Shown here: in pieces, positions 1 through 12,597 of the stretch
Position numbering within the stretch: position 1 is the stretch's first letter
How the letters are laid out: every line of letters begins with the position of its first letter
NCBI GenBank assembly: GCA_029449245.1
Contig: JANATF010000016.1
Coordinates: forward strand, 588,348-652,347
Source of the DNA: Mortierella alpina
Lineage: Eukaryota > Mortierellomycota > Mortierellomycetes > Mortierellales > Mortierellaceae
DNA length: 64,000 bases
Reading direction: 5' to 3'
Notes under the pieces: model-generated
Seen by the model: the letters and a program-made list of their open reading frames with translations, nothing else
The model's database searches: none
What the model was told of the DNA's origin: nothing
Position numbers and translations under genes: made by a program

Positions 1-3000
1 GCCTCGTCCCCGATTCATCTTGGCCCAAGCCCAAAGCAGGCACTGCATCATGGCCCCGTCGTGCGAGACTCGGTCCAGGGATCCCTGTTCCCCGGATATC
101 TCCAAGCCTCCACGCCGCAGGACTTGTTGCAGCAGCAACAGTTCATGCAGCAGCAACTGCAACAGCTGCAGCACCAACAGCAATTGCAGCAGCAGATTCC
201 TAGTCAAGGCCAGAGCCAGAGCCAAACGCCCATGCTCGTGCAGTCGCCGCAAACAAACTCGATCCAGGACATCAACACATGCATCGATGACCTGGAGAGC
301 AAACATACCCACAACACCTTGGTCTACATCATGGAGTCCTTAAAGTTGACCGACACCACCAACCAAACGTCCAGAAAGGCATATGATCTGGTGGTCGAGA
401 AAAAGTCCGAGGCCCTGAACGCAATACCGACTGAGATGAGTCTGCCTCCGGACCTGTCCTTGCCGACGCGCTCGACGGATCTGCCCAGCGTAGAGATTCG
501 AGACCATCTGGTCGACACGTACTTTACGTATCGCTATCCAATCTGGCCCATCATCCACAAGACCATCTTTCTCACGCAGCTTCACGATCCGAACAGCACA
601 CCTTCGCTCTTGCTATTGAACGCACTCTTTGCCTATGCCTCGCGATACTCTTCCTGGCAGGTACTTCGATCTGATCCAGACAAGCCAGAGACTGCAGGTC
701 AACTCTTTTTGGAGCGTGCTCAAGCAATGCTGCCTGCCTTTTTGATGGCTCCGCGTCTGTCTACGGTCCAGGCCCTGTTGTTTATGGCTCAGTTGGAGGA
801 CAACTCGACGCAGCGCCACACTTATCACAGCATGGCGGTTCGCATGGCTCAGCTGCTCGATCTCCACAAGAACTGTCAGCATCTGGGCCTTCCGGACGAT
901 GAAAAGGAGACTCGCCGATGCATCTGGTGGACCTGCTACATGAACGACCGCCTCCTTGCACTATCGACCCGCAAGCCCTCCATTATCCACGACGGCGATT
1001 GCAACATTGACCTGCCGTTTCAAGAGCACATCTACGACGGTCCTGGAAATAACTCGGTGTCGCTTTCTCACTACTACTCGCCTCCTCAACTCTTCCACCA
1101 GTTGCTGCTTCTTAGCAAGATTGTGGGTGGAGTCCTGAAGCACTTTACGAGAGTTGCCAATAAGCGGTATCGAAGCCCGGATGCCCATGAAGTCGCATTA
1201 ACAGCGCTAGATGAGTCGCTGTTTACCTGGCTAGCCTCGCTTCCCGACCATCTACAGTATACGCCGGCGTCGGATGCACTCACGACAAAGACACTTCCAT
1301 CGCCGTATGTTGCAGCGTTGCACCTCTACTTTTACTCGATCTTGCACACTCTGCACAACCCGTACATGGACTCGTCCAATCCTCGTGCAACCAGCGACAT
1401 GCCCAAATCCTCACCGTCGCTGGAACGTTGCACATTGGCGGCGTCCATGATCACAGGCTTGTCACGCTCTCTGTGCTTCCAACCGCAGTATGGGCTCAAC
1501 TTTGGCACGCAGTGCTATGCGATCCTGCACGCTGCGATCATGCACCTCACCAACACGGCCAACACGACCTCCTACCAGAGTCTCAAGTCCAAGTCGCAGT
1601 TCATCTCCACCCTGAGCGTTATCAAGGCCTACTCTCAGCACTATGCTTTTGAGGGGGTCAAGAAGAGCTCGGACGTCATGGACAACATCTACAACTGGCA
1701 GGTAGCAAGGCACCAAGAAGACAGCCCCAGCCCATCGTCCATTGGCCAGTCCCCGCCCTCGGTCGCATCCTCGTCGTTCTCGGTGTCGTCGCCAAACATG
1801 AGGGAGGTTAGGCATCCCGATCATCATCACGTTCTTCATCACTTGCACCACCCGTACCTCAGGTCGGACTCTTCGCCTTCGAGCCCGCGGTTAGGACCCA
1901 ATTCCGGTGCCAGTGCGAGTGCCAGCACCAACTTCCCTTCGTTGTGCATACCCTCCTCGCCAGCACAGACCCACGATAGTGTCTTGACTTCCAGGACCAG
2001 GTCGCCCCACCCATGGCAGCTCACCCACAACAACAGCGTTGCCACCAGCATGGCAAATACACCGACCAGCACAGGTAGTCCTATGATGAATCAGGATGCA
2101 GACGGAGTGGCCGTATCAACAGCAGGAACCCCGACCACTCGCGCCGTCGTCAATTGTTCTTCAGAGCCAACTGCCGAGTCTCAAGCTTTGCTTTCAGATA
2201 TCTACAGCTCCAACCCAACCATTACATTCGACAACGGGCGAGTATCTCCTTTGGACTCGACTTCTCTGGGAGCTATTCTGGGATTCGAGCTGCCTCATAG
2301 CTCCAACGAAGAGGAGGATAATGCCTATTGGAATGCTCAGGCAAACTCGCTCGGAGGCATGGATGGCTGGAATCAGCAGCTCATGTCTGCACAGGAGCAT
2401 GTGTCGTACAAGAGCACTGTGGGTGGACCTGCAGAGTACTTGGGCGGCAATAACAGCTTGGGATCCTTGGAGCCCAACTATTTTGATTCTCTTGGTGCGG
2501 CCTCTGGCGTAGACTTTTCAGGCTTTGGTGTTGGAGCCACAGGATCTGAATTCGGCACTACTTTTGGAACCTCTATGACGGCTATGGGAGTCAACCACAA
2601 TTTTGCATTTCAAACGATTCAACAGCGTGAACAGGAAGAGCGTCAGCAGCAGCAGCAGCAGCAGAGGCGGGCTTCAAGATCATCACAACAACAACAACAG
2701 CCGCAGCAACAGCAACAGCCGCAACAGCTTTTTGGGTCGTCCGGTGCTCAGGACGCGTCGCAGATGTATATCAAGCAGGAGCCGTTTCAGTTCTCTCAGG
2801 ATCTGGTAAATCAGGTGTACCAAAAGACACTGTCGGTCATGGAGACCGGTCCAGACGGAGATGACGGGAAGCAGAGTCCGTTGAAAACGCACGCGAGCGC
2901 GAGCCCCATGTCCGATATGACGTTGCCTGTACCCCTTCTCAAGTCCGAGAGCCAAGAAACCCAGCAGCAGCAGATGCTGCAACGGCAAATGTCAGAAGGA

Positions 3001-3147
3001 CGAGACGAGGACAACCTTGTCAGTGATGGGTTGTCGATGGCATCGCTTGATATGCAGTCGGACAGCTCCAATTATTTCAACTCTCCTCTGGAAGGTCTAG
3101 CGGTGGACGATACGGCCATGGAGGACATTGCGGAAGAAACATGGTGA
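1..3147 (+). CDS. Fungal-specific transcription factor, Fungal_trans domain (5' partial)
   Basis: The frame is open from base 1, so the N-terminus lies outside the window. The visible part begins with a glutamine-rich stretch (about residues 40-66). The fungal-specific transcription factor domain (PF04082 type) follows over residues ~165-420; recognisable blocks are HLVDTYFTYRYPIWPIIHK near bases 495-560 and RRCIWWTCYMNDRLLAL followed by a PSIIHDGDCNIDLP block near 910-1015. These domains normally follow a Zn2Cys6 DNA-binding cluster, which would lie upstream; none is visible here. The second half is serine-, histidine- and glutamine-rich, with poly-Q runs near 2640-2740 and a very acidic C-terminus, typical of activation regions. 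It is a nuclear regulator of the xylanolytic-activator type; the target genes cannot be inferred. It ends at a TGA and converges on the kinase gene. No intron is visible in the retained part. Confidence 0.9.
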   Translation, partial: ASSPIHLGPSPKQALHHGPVVRDSVQGSLFPGYLQASTPQDLLQQQQFMQQQLQQLQHQQQLQQQIPSQGQSQSQTPMLVQSPQTNSIQDINTCIDDLESKHTHNTLVYIMESLKLTDTTNQTSRKAYDLVVEKKSEALNAIPTEMSLPPDLSLPTRSTDLPSVEIRDHLVDTYFTYRYPIWPIIHKTIFLTQLHDPNSTPSLLLLNALFAYASRYSSWQVLRSDPDKPETAGQLFLERAQAMLPAFLMAPRLSTVQALLFMAQLEDNSTQRHTYHSMAVRMAQLLDLHKNCQHLGLPDDEKETRRCIWWTCYMNDRLLALSTRKPSIIHDGDCNIDLPFQEHIYDGPGNNSVSLSHYYSPPQLFHQLLLLSKIVGGVLKHFTRVANKRYRSPDAHEVALTALDESLFTWLASLPDHLQYTPASDALTTKTLPSPYVAALHLYFYSILHTLHNPYMDSSNPRATSDMPKSSPSLERCTLAASMITGLSRSLCFQPQYGLNFGTQCYAILHAAIMHLTNTANTTSYQSLKSKSQFISTLSVIKAYSQHYAFEGVKKSSDVMDNIYNWQVARHQEDSPSPSSIGQSPPSVASSSFSVSSPNMREVRHPDHHHVLHHLHHPYLRSDSSPSSPRLGPNSGASASASTNFPSLCIPSSPAQTHDSVLTSRTRSPHPWQLTHNNSVATSMANTPTSTGSPMMNQDADGVAVSTAGTPTTRAVVNCSSEPTAESQALLSDIYSSNPTITFDNGRVSPLDSTSLGAILGFELPHSSNEEEDNAYWNAQANSLGGMDGWNQQLMSAQEHVSYKSTVGGPAEYLGGNNSLGSLEPNYFDSLGAASGVDFSGFGVGATGSEFGTTFGTSMTAMGVNHNFAFQTIQQREQEERQQQQQQQRRASRSSQQQQQPQQQQQPQQLFGSSGAQDASQMYIKQEPFQFSQDLVNQVYQKTLSVMETGPDGDDGKQSPLKTHASASPMSDMTLPVPLLKSESQETQQQQMLQRQMSEGRDEDNLVSDGLSMASLDMQSDSSNYFNSPLEGLAVDDTAMEDIAEETW

Positions 3148-3540
3148 TAGAGAGCCATTCTATTCAGTCTTCAAAAACCAGCATATACAGCATCCAAATC
3201 ACCTCATTCATCCATTCATTATCTCATTTCATCTCTTCCCTCACACCACCATCACCTTGTACATGTTTCCTCATCGCGCTCAAAAGGCCGAACTTTCATT
3301 GACAAATAGAGATCGACTTTTTTTTTGGTATTTTTTCAGCTTTTTCTTTTTCTTTTTTTTTTCTTTCGTTTTTTTTTTTTTGCGGTGCCTGACTTATGTT
3401 GACGATTAAAGATCACTCTTCTGCAAACGCATGTTCGTTACTTCTGCACTGGAAAGAGTCCCGCTTTCCAATAGGGCTTTATCTAATTGTCTCAAGCGAG
3501 CTCCTTCTATCTATGAATGCTGATGATGTTTTTTTGTGTT
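3148..3540. other. Convergent intergenic region (3' UTRs)
   Basis: This 393-bp spacer separates the ends of the transcription factor and the UMP/CMP kinase. It contains several T-rich runs (3318-3380). I see no open frame with coding character and no RNA gene. Confidence 0.6.
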
Positions 3541-5040
<1,500 letters not shown>

Positions 5041-5641
5041 GATGCGATGAGAGGCGGATGATGGGAATGGGATGAGAGAACAAATGACGATCGGGGTTGC
5101 ACTGATCCTGCTTTTTTGTATCGTGCTGGCCCGCTGTGGCTGGACCGTGATGTCCGATAGTCGACTCAGGCACACATCACAGCCACACACACACCCTGTC
5201 CCAGGCACCTCCTTGCACTGGCCGCCGGGCATGCAGAGCAGCGCGCTCCTTTTTACGTGCTGTTGCTCGGAGGGGCCTTGGGTGGATGCTGCTGGAAAAG
5301 GGTCCCAAAGATCTCGTCCATCAGCGCTGGCTCTTGCCCTGTGCGCAATGCGACATGCCCCGATATCGATGGAATACGTGCGGTGTTCTATGGCTTGTAG
5401 CCTGGACGTCTGTTGGCGGGCCGCCACACAGACTGCCAATGCCACACGCTCTGCCGATTCGATGGTCTTGTTCCGAAGGTGTGTCTCTCAGGGCTGTATG
5501 TGGGCTTTGGAAGTGGTATGATTTCTTTTTTCATTTTTTTTTTTGGCCCCTCTCTTCTCCACCACGCATAAATATATATTTCACAGAAAAAAAAAGAGAC
5601 ACGAACCCATTCGCTTTCTTTTCTCTCCAAAACTCTTGACA
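5041..5641. promoter_or_regulatory. Divergent intergenic region between URA6-like and VPS9-like genes
   Basis: About 600 bp lie between two genes transcribed away from each other, so both promoters should be here. The kinase side is GC-rich. The VPS9 side carries T- and A-rich runs and an AT-rich tract (5565-5600) roughly 50-70 bp before its start codon. No individual factor site can be named with confidence. Confidence 0.45.
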
Positions 5642-8600
5642 ATGTCCTCGAGGAACGATGACGACCAGAGGGATCCAATCAACAGGCCAAGAGAGAGCCC
5701 TGTGGATGGCAAGGAGCAGTGTCTCCCTGGACTGCATTCAAGCCGCTCAACGGCCACCACCGCGGACGCAGAGCTCAGCAACACCAGCACGGCAATGGCC
5801 TTGAACCACCAGAGCAGTACAGAGGCGGATCCCAAGGACGAGGTGCATGTCAGCGATGCGCATCCGGAGAGTCCAGCAGACAGCATCTCCTTCGCCATTC
5901 CATCAGAGACAACGTCAGAGGCAGAACAGAGCACCCCAATGCCCATTCTAGAGCGTCGCAAGTCGTCCATGGCTGTGGTAGGGTAAGTTCCGGTAGCTGC
6001 ATGACAATGGCGCTCTCCTAGGTGACTAGTTTGCCAGCACTGACCAGTGTAGTGCGACTTTGTGACAGAAGCCGCCCAAAGACACCAGCATCCGCCGAGA
6101 AGCATGTCACGATCGTAGACGCGACCGAAGACCCGGCTATTAATGTGGAGGACGCCAGTAAGCAAGAAGACGCAGCTGCATCCGAGGACAGGACCAACGA
6201 TGAAGAGGACACAAAGCAGGAGTTGGCTAAAATTCTGATGCAGTTCGATCCACTGTTGGACTTGAAGCAGGACAATGGTGAGGATCTCTGTAAAAGCTTG
6301 GTGTGCTCTTCCCATGTCAAAGGATTGATACCGTCACTGACCACGCCAACCTCTTCTCCTTGATCGACCGTGCTCTCTCGTCTCAGTCGATGGCCACCTT
6401 GCTCCTGAGAGCGTTCAGCCGACAGCGGATTTGTCCTCGAGCGCGCAGGTATCATCCGCATCGCCCGATCTTTCGCTTTCATCGTCGTCTTCGCCAAAGA
6501 CTCCACAGCAACTGGACTCTCCCCGGACGTCGCATGATGTACAGGTTGCCATGTCTGAGAAGGCAAGGTCCTCCACGAAAAAGAAGAGTGAGAGTCGGCT
6601 CAAGAGTCCACTCTCGCCTCAAGGCAACAACACAAGCGCCGATACTAGCTCCATCAGCCGATCTGAGCCGCCAAAACCAAAAGAGATCCCATTCGATTTC
6701 CACAAGTTCCTAGAGCAAATGCGGCACAGGAGTGCTATTCCAATCACGCGATTCTTTCAAAGGTACGCATATCCGTTGTTGCAGTGCACTCGAACTTTAC
6801 AAGTAAGTCGTAAACGCTCTATATCTCATGCACTCATTGACGCGCTTGTTTGTTGATAGTTTTTTGAAAGAATTTGACAAGAAACCGTGGACGGTCAACG
6901 AACAGATCAAAATCATTCATGATTTCCTGGATGTAAGGCTGTTCCTGGAAGTAGCTTGGACGTGTGATGCGCTGATATGGTGCTCTAGAAATACTGATGA
7001 TGCCCTCATGATGTCTTCTAGTTTATCACAGGCAAGATGGAGCTGTGCGAGCTGTGGAAGAATGCCACGGATCAGGAGTTTGAAAACGTCAAGGAAGGAA
7101 TGGAAAAACTCGTCATGAACCGGCTCTTTGCCTAGTAAGCCGGCCTTTATGCGGACAGAATATTGTGGTGTTTTGTTAACATCATCATCAGCTAACGCTC
7201 TTTTGTTCATGACATACTTTTTTATGACCTGTCCGCTTCAGCACATTCTCACCTTCGACAACCGATGATGCTGAGCGGGACGAAGTCTTGTCGCAAAAGA
7301 TCCGGATCTTCAGGTGGATCAAGGAAGAGCACCTCGATATACCCCACAGTCCTCACAATGAGGCTTACCTAAACAATGCTCAAGCCGGTATGGAACATGC
7401 ATAATTTCCGCGGTATTAGCATCGCGAACCCTTTTTTTTTTTTTTTTTTTCTGCATTGCGGGTGCTTGTACTCATACCGAGTTACTTTGTCTTCCAGAGC
7501 TCAAGAAGATCAACAGCTACAAGGCACCGCGGGATAAAGTCATTTGCATTCTGAACTGCTGCAAATTCATCTTCAGTAAGGATGGAGAACTGACTTTCTA
7601 TGGCTGGCGGTGTAGTCATAGGAGATATACGTTACTCACAAAAATTGTCTCGCATCTTTCCCGTAGCGCTTATTCGCAGGTCTGAAGGCAACTCTAAAGG
7701 AGCCGACACGTTCCTCCCCATCCTGATCTATGTTGTTTTGCGCTCCAACCCACCGAATCTCGTGTCGAATGTCCAGTACGTCCAGAGATTGGCATGAATA
7801 ATTATCTTGACGAGTGCGGGGTCGCCATTTCATGACTAAAATAATTGTTCTCCCGTCTTGAACTAGATATATTTCTCGATTCAGAAACCCGGACAAGTTG
7901 CAAGCTGAGGCTGGATACTACTTGGCTTCATTGATGGGAGCCATTTCATTTATCGAAAACCTTGAAGCGAGTTCGCTATCGATTTCACTTGAAGAATTTG
8001 ACCAACAGATCGAAAAAACAATGGCGGAGCTCAGTCAGGAGAGGGTGGATGCTATGGCTGCCGCAGAAGCGGCGGGCACTTTGTCCGCGAGCACGGTTCC
8101 AGGACCAGGGTCATCAACATCGGCAGGAGGCCCCAGGAAGCAGGAGAGTAGATTGGCTGTTCTTGTAGCTGGTACCGCCGCCACGAGATCGAGTCGACAA
8201 CAGCCTTCAATTGACGAAAAAAAGTACCTGGCATCCGAACCCGACTATCATCACGACAGGCACGAAAAGTCACTGCAACAGCAACGGCAGCAGCAGCAGA
8301 CACAAGGCAGTCGAACGGGCCAAGAGTTTCAATCTCAATCGAGAATATCGCCTTCGCCATCTGGGCCCTCCATAATGAATCCAGCCGCGGCTCTCATTGA
8401 GAGAGGCGCCAGTTTCGCCACCAAGACGATGCAGAAGCCGTTGGATCTGATTGAGCGGATGTTTCAGGACAATGGCGACGAGGAGGATATGTCAAGACCT
8501 TATCCACCTCGCCCCATACCTCAGTACCAGCAACAGCAGCAAGGGTCGATGCAGCGACCTGAGCCACCACAGAGGGACGACTCCTTTACAGAGTTTGTGT

Positions 8601-9117
8601 ACGTGCCTGCTGGACAGCAGCTTCAACAATCATCGTCTTTGCAGCAGCCACAGGAATTTTACCAGCAGCAGCAGCAGCAGGAATACCCTGGCAATGTGCA
8701 GCGGGCACGACAGAGAACTGTTTCTGGAACACAACAACCTCAACAGCCACAGGTACAACACCTCAATCAGCAACCACAGCAGCAGAGTGCGGAGGATTAC
8801 CTGCAGGCGCTGGAGACGCTCGCAGATATGTTTCCAACCTGTGAGCGGCAGGTGTGCGATGTGATATTGCAGGCGAATGATGGACGGCTAAGTCCAAGCA
8901 TTGACACTCTACTAGGTAAGGCTTGATCACAGGGAGGGGGCCAAACATTCCTCAAATGCGCACTATCTCGTAACACTCTGCCTCCACTGTTCTCCTTGCA
9001 TACGCATCTGTAGAGATATCGTCGGCTAACGATAACAAGGTTCAGCAAGCAAGCACTGAGTTTATTGACGCACAGGGTCAAGACACAAAGGAGGGGCGGG
9101 ATGACGGCCGATTATAA
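5642..9117 (+). CDS. VPS9: VPS9-domain guanine exchange factor with C-terminal CUE domain (Vps9/Rabex-5 type)
   Basis: Ten exons (5642-5982, 6069-6277, 6387-6762, 6860-6932, 7022-7134, 7242-7387, 7498-7575, 7667-7775, 7867-8915, 9014-9117) join in phase to 865 residues. The first ~290 residues are acidic and serine-rich. A helical bundle begins with KFLEQMRHRSA, and the VPS9 domain follows (about 345-500), with the signature blocks KVICILNCCKFIF, GADTFLPILIYVVLRSNPP and NLVSNVQYISRFR and the closing GYYLASLMGAISFIENL. A glutamine-rich linker leads to a CUE domain (~795-840) with the MFP motif (LADMFPTCERQ) and the terminal dileucine. This is the layout of yeast Vps9, which activates the Rab5-type GTPase Vps21 on early endosomes and binds ubiquitin through CUE. 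The last short exon (9014-9117) extends past CUE; without it the frame would stop at 8926. An AATAAA at 9328-9333 may be its polyadenylation signal. Confidence 0.93.
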
Positions 9118-10668
9118 ACATCTTGTCCTAGTCTCTTGGTCCCTATGGAGTTCTCCCTCAGCAGTGTACAAGTCCAGACTTTTACCTGCATCAGTACCGT
9201 GCACTTGCATCTGTGTGTGTTGTGCTGTGTGTGTGTGTGTGTGTGTGTGGACCGGAAAACAGGGAGACGAGTCGCAAGAGCGGTGGATGTGGCACGGTTC
9301 ACCCAGCAGCCACATGGCTCGTCCTCCAATAAAATCAGGTCGCGCCCCTTTTTCAGCCCGCACTCTTTCTCATCCTCTGCTCCCTAACCCATTCACAGCA
9401 TTAAAAGCAAACCAACCTTGCCAATCCGCTATTCTTCTTCCTTTCGCCGCTGTCCTTTCTCTCCTCATTGGTGTCTCCAGCCTACCTTTCCTAGCCTAGA
9501 GGTCCTGCCCGCCCATCACTGTCCACCGCCAAAAAAAAAAAAAAAAAAAAAGGAGTGCTGGATGCACCTCGTCCTGTCCAAACGTCATCAATGAGAAAAA
9601 CCGACCGCTCTTTTTTTACTCCCAAGAACTCACATCTTCCCCTTTGCCTCTCCTCGGCGTCAGGACGAGCCGCAGCCTGCAACCGAGCGCGGCACTTCAG
9701 CCTTTTCCTTACTGCCTTTTACTCCACCTCTTGCCTGGACGATCCTTAGAGCTGTCTGCCTGCTTATTACCTGGTTAGTAGCACGTTGGGATGACACGGG
9801 TGGGTCGTAATTATCGCTGTACGCCCATATAGCACAATGCTGCACGTCTCCGTGTTTGCAAATTGCCCTCCGAGGGGTACTCTCTGTCTGCCTTCTACTT
9901 TTCAGCGTGAGGGGCCAGTCGACTACTGCTGAGCTGAAAAAATGGATCGAAAAGAGAGGATGACAGCAGAGGAAACCTTTTTCTCACCGGCCACCTTGCA
10001 ACTGGACTCATGGGATGGGAGTGAGTTGGAATATCGCTCATTTGTCACCACCGTTCGTCTTTGGCGCAAAAGAGAGACCAACTGCTCAGCTGTCCTACTC
10101 AACCACTCCTGTCCCACTGAGTTCGCTCCACTCCTCAGGACCGCCCTCATCAATATGAGTGTGCCCCCCCCCCCATCAGAAAGATAAAGAATGGGAAGAG
10201 AGCGAGCAGAGTTTGGGAGGGAAGACGATCGGATCGTGCTATGGAAAGACAGTTTGTTGCAGTTGGACATGGCTCAGCAGAACTCCTTATCCCAGGATGC
10301 ACAAATATACCGTGCAAGATGTATTTAAAGCAAATTGCTGATGTGCCGCTTATTGCTCTCCTTCGCTCTCGTCGATTAGCCGCTGCACTCTGCTTGTACT
10401 TTTCCATCGCAGAGAATGAGTCGCGCGTTTCCATAGCCTCTGTTCCTTATTTCAAACCCGCCGCCCCCCACTAACAACTCTTTCACCTTTTGTCTTCGTA
10501 CCTTTGCCCCCTTATAGTGTTTTAGCATCTTCAACCCCCTCCTCCCCACCTCCACCTTCTTCGCACTAAAACAAAAAAACCACAAAACAACACTGACTTC
10601 GACTTCGATATCGACATCGACATCGAGTTGAACAGCGACGGCGACAGCGACAGACCATATTCACAACC
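9118..10668. other. Intergenic region, VPS9-like to PRL-like phosphatase
   Basis: This 1.55-kb stretch contains the likely VPS9 3' end, a (TG)n microsatellite (about 9227-9249), a run of about 20 adenines (9532-9552) and a C-rich tract (10166-10176). The last 200 bp before the phosphatase start are pyrimidine-rich, then purine/GACATCGA-rich, and probably hold its promoter and 5' UTR. No credible gene was found. Confidence 0.5.
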
Positions 10669-11728
10669 ATGAGCACCATGTCTGCCCCCATGAATACCCC
10701 TTCCAGCATGCTTCGGAGCGTATCCTCGGATGGATCGTCGACCTCCTCTACGGTTACAGCGATTAACCCCACAACAGTTGCTCGACTTCAAAGACTTCCG
10801 ACCCCTCCTCGCAGCCCTGGCCTAGCGCCTCTCGGCAAGCAGCTCACGCTGATCGAGCCACCCATGACGAAAGGCGTGCGGTTTCTCATCCTAGACTGCC
10901 CAACGGACTCGACCCTGCCGTTCTATCTCGCCGAACTGAAGCGCCACAATGTGACGGATGTAGTCCGGTGCTGCGAGCCCACCTACCGTGCAGAGACTCT
11001 CCAGGCCGAAAACATTGCCGTGCACGATTGGCCTTTCCGCGACGGAGCTGTGGTAAGCATGAGTGATTCATCCAAAGTATCAGACGGTGGAGGGATGAGG
11101 ACAGTGAGCCAATGAAGTGCGTTGGTGTGTGTCCTGCCGTGTCCCAGGGTGATCCGTGCGGGGCAACACGTACGCCCAACTCGGAGATTGGTGCTGCCAT
11201 CCTATCAGGACCCCATGAAACCGTGACAACTCACCATGCCACATTCATCTCCTTTTCCTTGCTGCCGATCGATCTATTCTTCTTTTGGTCTTCTCTCTAT
11301 AGCCACCGACCAACATCATCAAGAATTGGCTTCAATTGGTCGATAGCAGGATTGTCAGGCGTCCGTCTCAACGTGTCCCACGCAGCACTTCGCCGTCCAA
11401 CTCGGATGAAGAGGACGACATTCATGCGCCAACCATTGCGGTTCACTGTGTTGCAGGACTGGGACGTGCACCGATTCTCGTAGCCATTGCACTGATTGAG
11501 CTCGGTATGGCCAATTTGGATACTATTGAATTCATTCGCAAGCGTCGCCGAGGGTGCTTCAACAGCAACCAGATCCAGTACATTGACGGATACAAGCGTG
11601 GCAAGGTGCTTAAGCATGCTCTCGGCTCTGGACCATCGCCTGCTTCATCTTCGTCAACAGCAGTGGGAGGAGGAGGGGGAGGAGGAATGAAGAGTGGCTT
11701 CAGCAAGATGTTTCGGCTGAAAGCTTGA
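10669..11728 (+). CDS. PRL/PTP4A-like dual-specificity tyrosine phosphatase
   Basis: Two exons (10669-11052 and 11303-11728, intron phase 0) give 269 residues. The general-acid loop reads HDWPFRDGAVPP and the active-site P-loop reads HCVAGLGRAP, giving the Cys-x5-Arg signature. The alanine after the P-loop arginine, in place of Ser/Thr, is characteristic of phosphatases of regenerating liver (PTP4A). RRGCFNSNQIQYIDGYKR also matches the family. Animal PRLs are ~170 residues and act at membranes and on CNNM magnesium transporters. This protein has a ~65-residue Ser/Pro-rich N-terminal extension and an acidic insert (SPSNSDEEDD) just before the P-loop. It ends in Lys-Ala with basic and hydrophobic residues and has no C-terminal CAAX prenylation box, which animal PRLs require for membrane targeting. 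Biochemical class is well supported; substrate is unknown. Confidence 0.9.
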
Positions 11729-12597
11729 CTCTGCGTGGTAAAGGTGCTAAAGGCGATGGCAATGACGCTGCAAGAGAGAGCGACGACACGACAACCCGGG
11801 GCAAGAAGACTGCACGACATAAGCAACAAGGAAGGTGTACAAAGACTCTTAAGGACAAGAAGACAGGAAACGGCGCACGCGATGTGGATTCAAAAGGAGC
11901 GGGCTCTAGCTCTGGTGCCATGTTTAAAGTCAAGAAGGATGACGGATGTTTGCCATTGTTGGCAAATGGGTACTTGTTCTACCGGACCTCTACGACGAAG
12001 AGGGCTTTGCGCAAGATCAAGACCAAGATCGAGATCGAGACCAAGACTAAGACTAAGACTGAGACCAGGACATCGATCAGTGGCACCGACGGCTTGGCAG
12101 TGGATGCGATATGGGTCTGATGGGGATGTGATGGCCGTAATAAAGAGCCGATGGACTGGACATGAAGCGCAGGCTGACTCTCACAGCCAGGCAACGGCCG
12201 GCAGGCGAATGACAAATCGTTGCCCCTTGCCCCAAAGCGCCGTGCGCCTGCCGCAGGCCAGCAGCAGCCAGCGAATCAGGGTGCGCGTGTGGCTGATTAA
12301 TTGATCGTCTGTCCCTTTTTCCTCTGTCCCCTTTTCCTCCTCTGTCCCCTTGTTTTCCTCCGCCGTCCCCTCCTGCTCTCGCTCTCTCTCTCTCACTCTC
12401 TCACACACACACACACTCTCTCTCTCTCAACTCACCCTCTCCCTCCCTCGCCCCCTCCCGCAAACGCCTGTCCACCTGTTGCAGTGCATTGCAGTGCACA
12501 GCTCCCAGCCAGCTCCCATTCCATCCTTTTCTCATTGCCGCAACCGAGTCCTGCGCCCTGAGCCTCTGGCACTCCGGCAGGCTGCATTCAACTCCTC
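11729..12597. other. Intergenic region, phosphatase to OPT transporter
   Basis: An AATAAA at 12139-12144 is a candidate polyadenylation signal for the phosphatase. A short purine array (GACCAAGACTAAGACTAAGACT-like units, 12020-12070) follows its 3' end. From about 12305 to 12460 there is a strong pyrimidine tract with (CT)n and (CA)n runs, which probably belongs to the promoter or 5' UTR of the transporter. No gene was recognised. Confidence 0.45.

Noticed and set aside
5581-6315. A 244-codon antisense frame across the VPS9 5' exons
   Set aside because: It overlaps phase-consistent VPS9 exons on the other strand and has no recognisable domain; its Cys/Ser-rich composition is a codon shadow.
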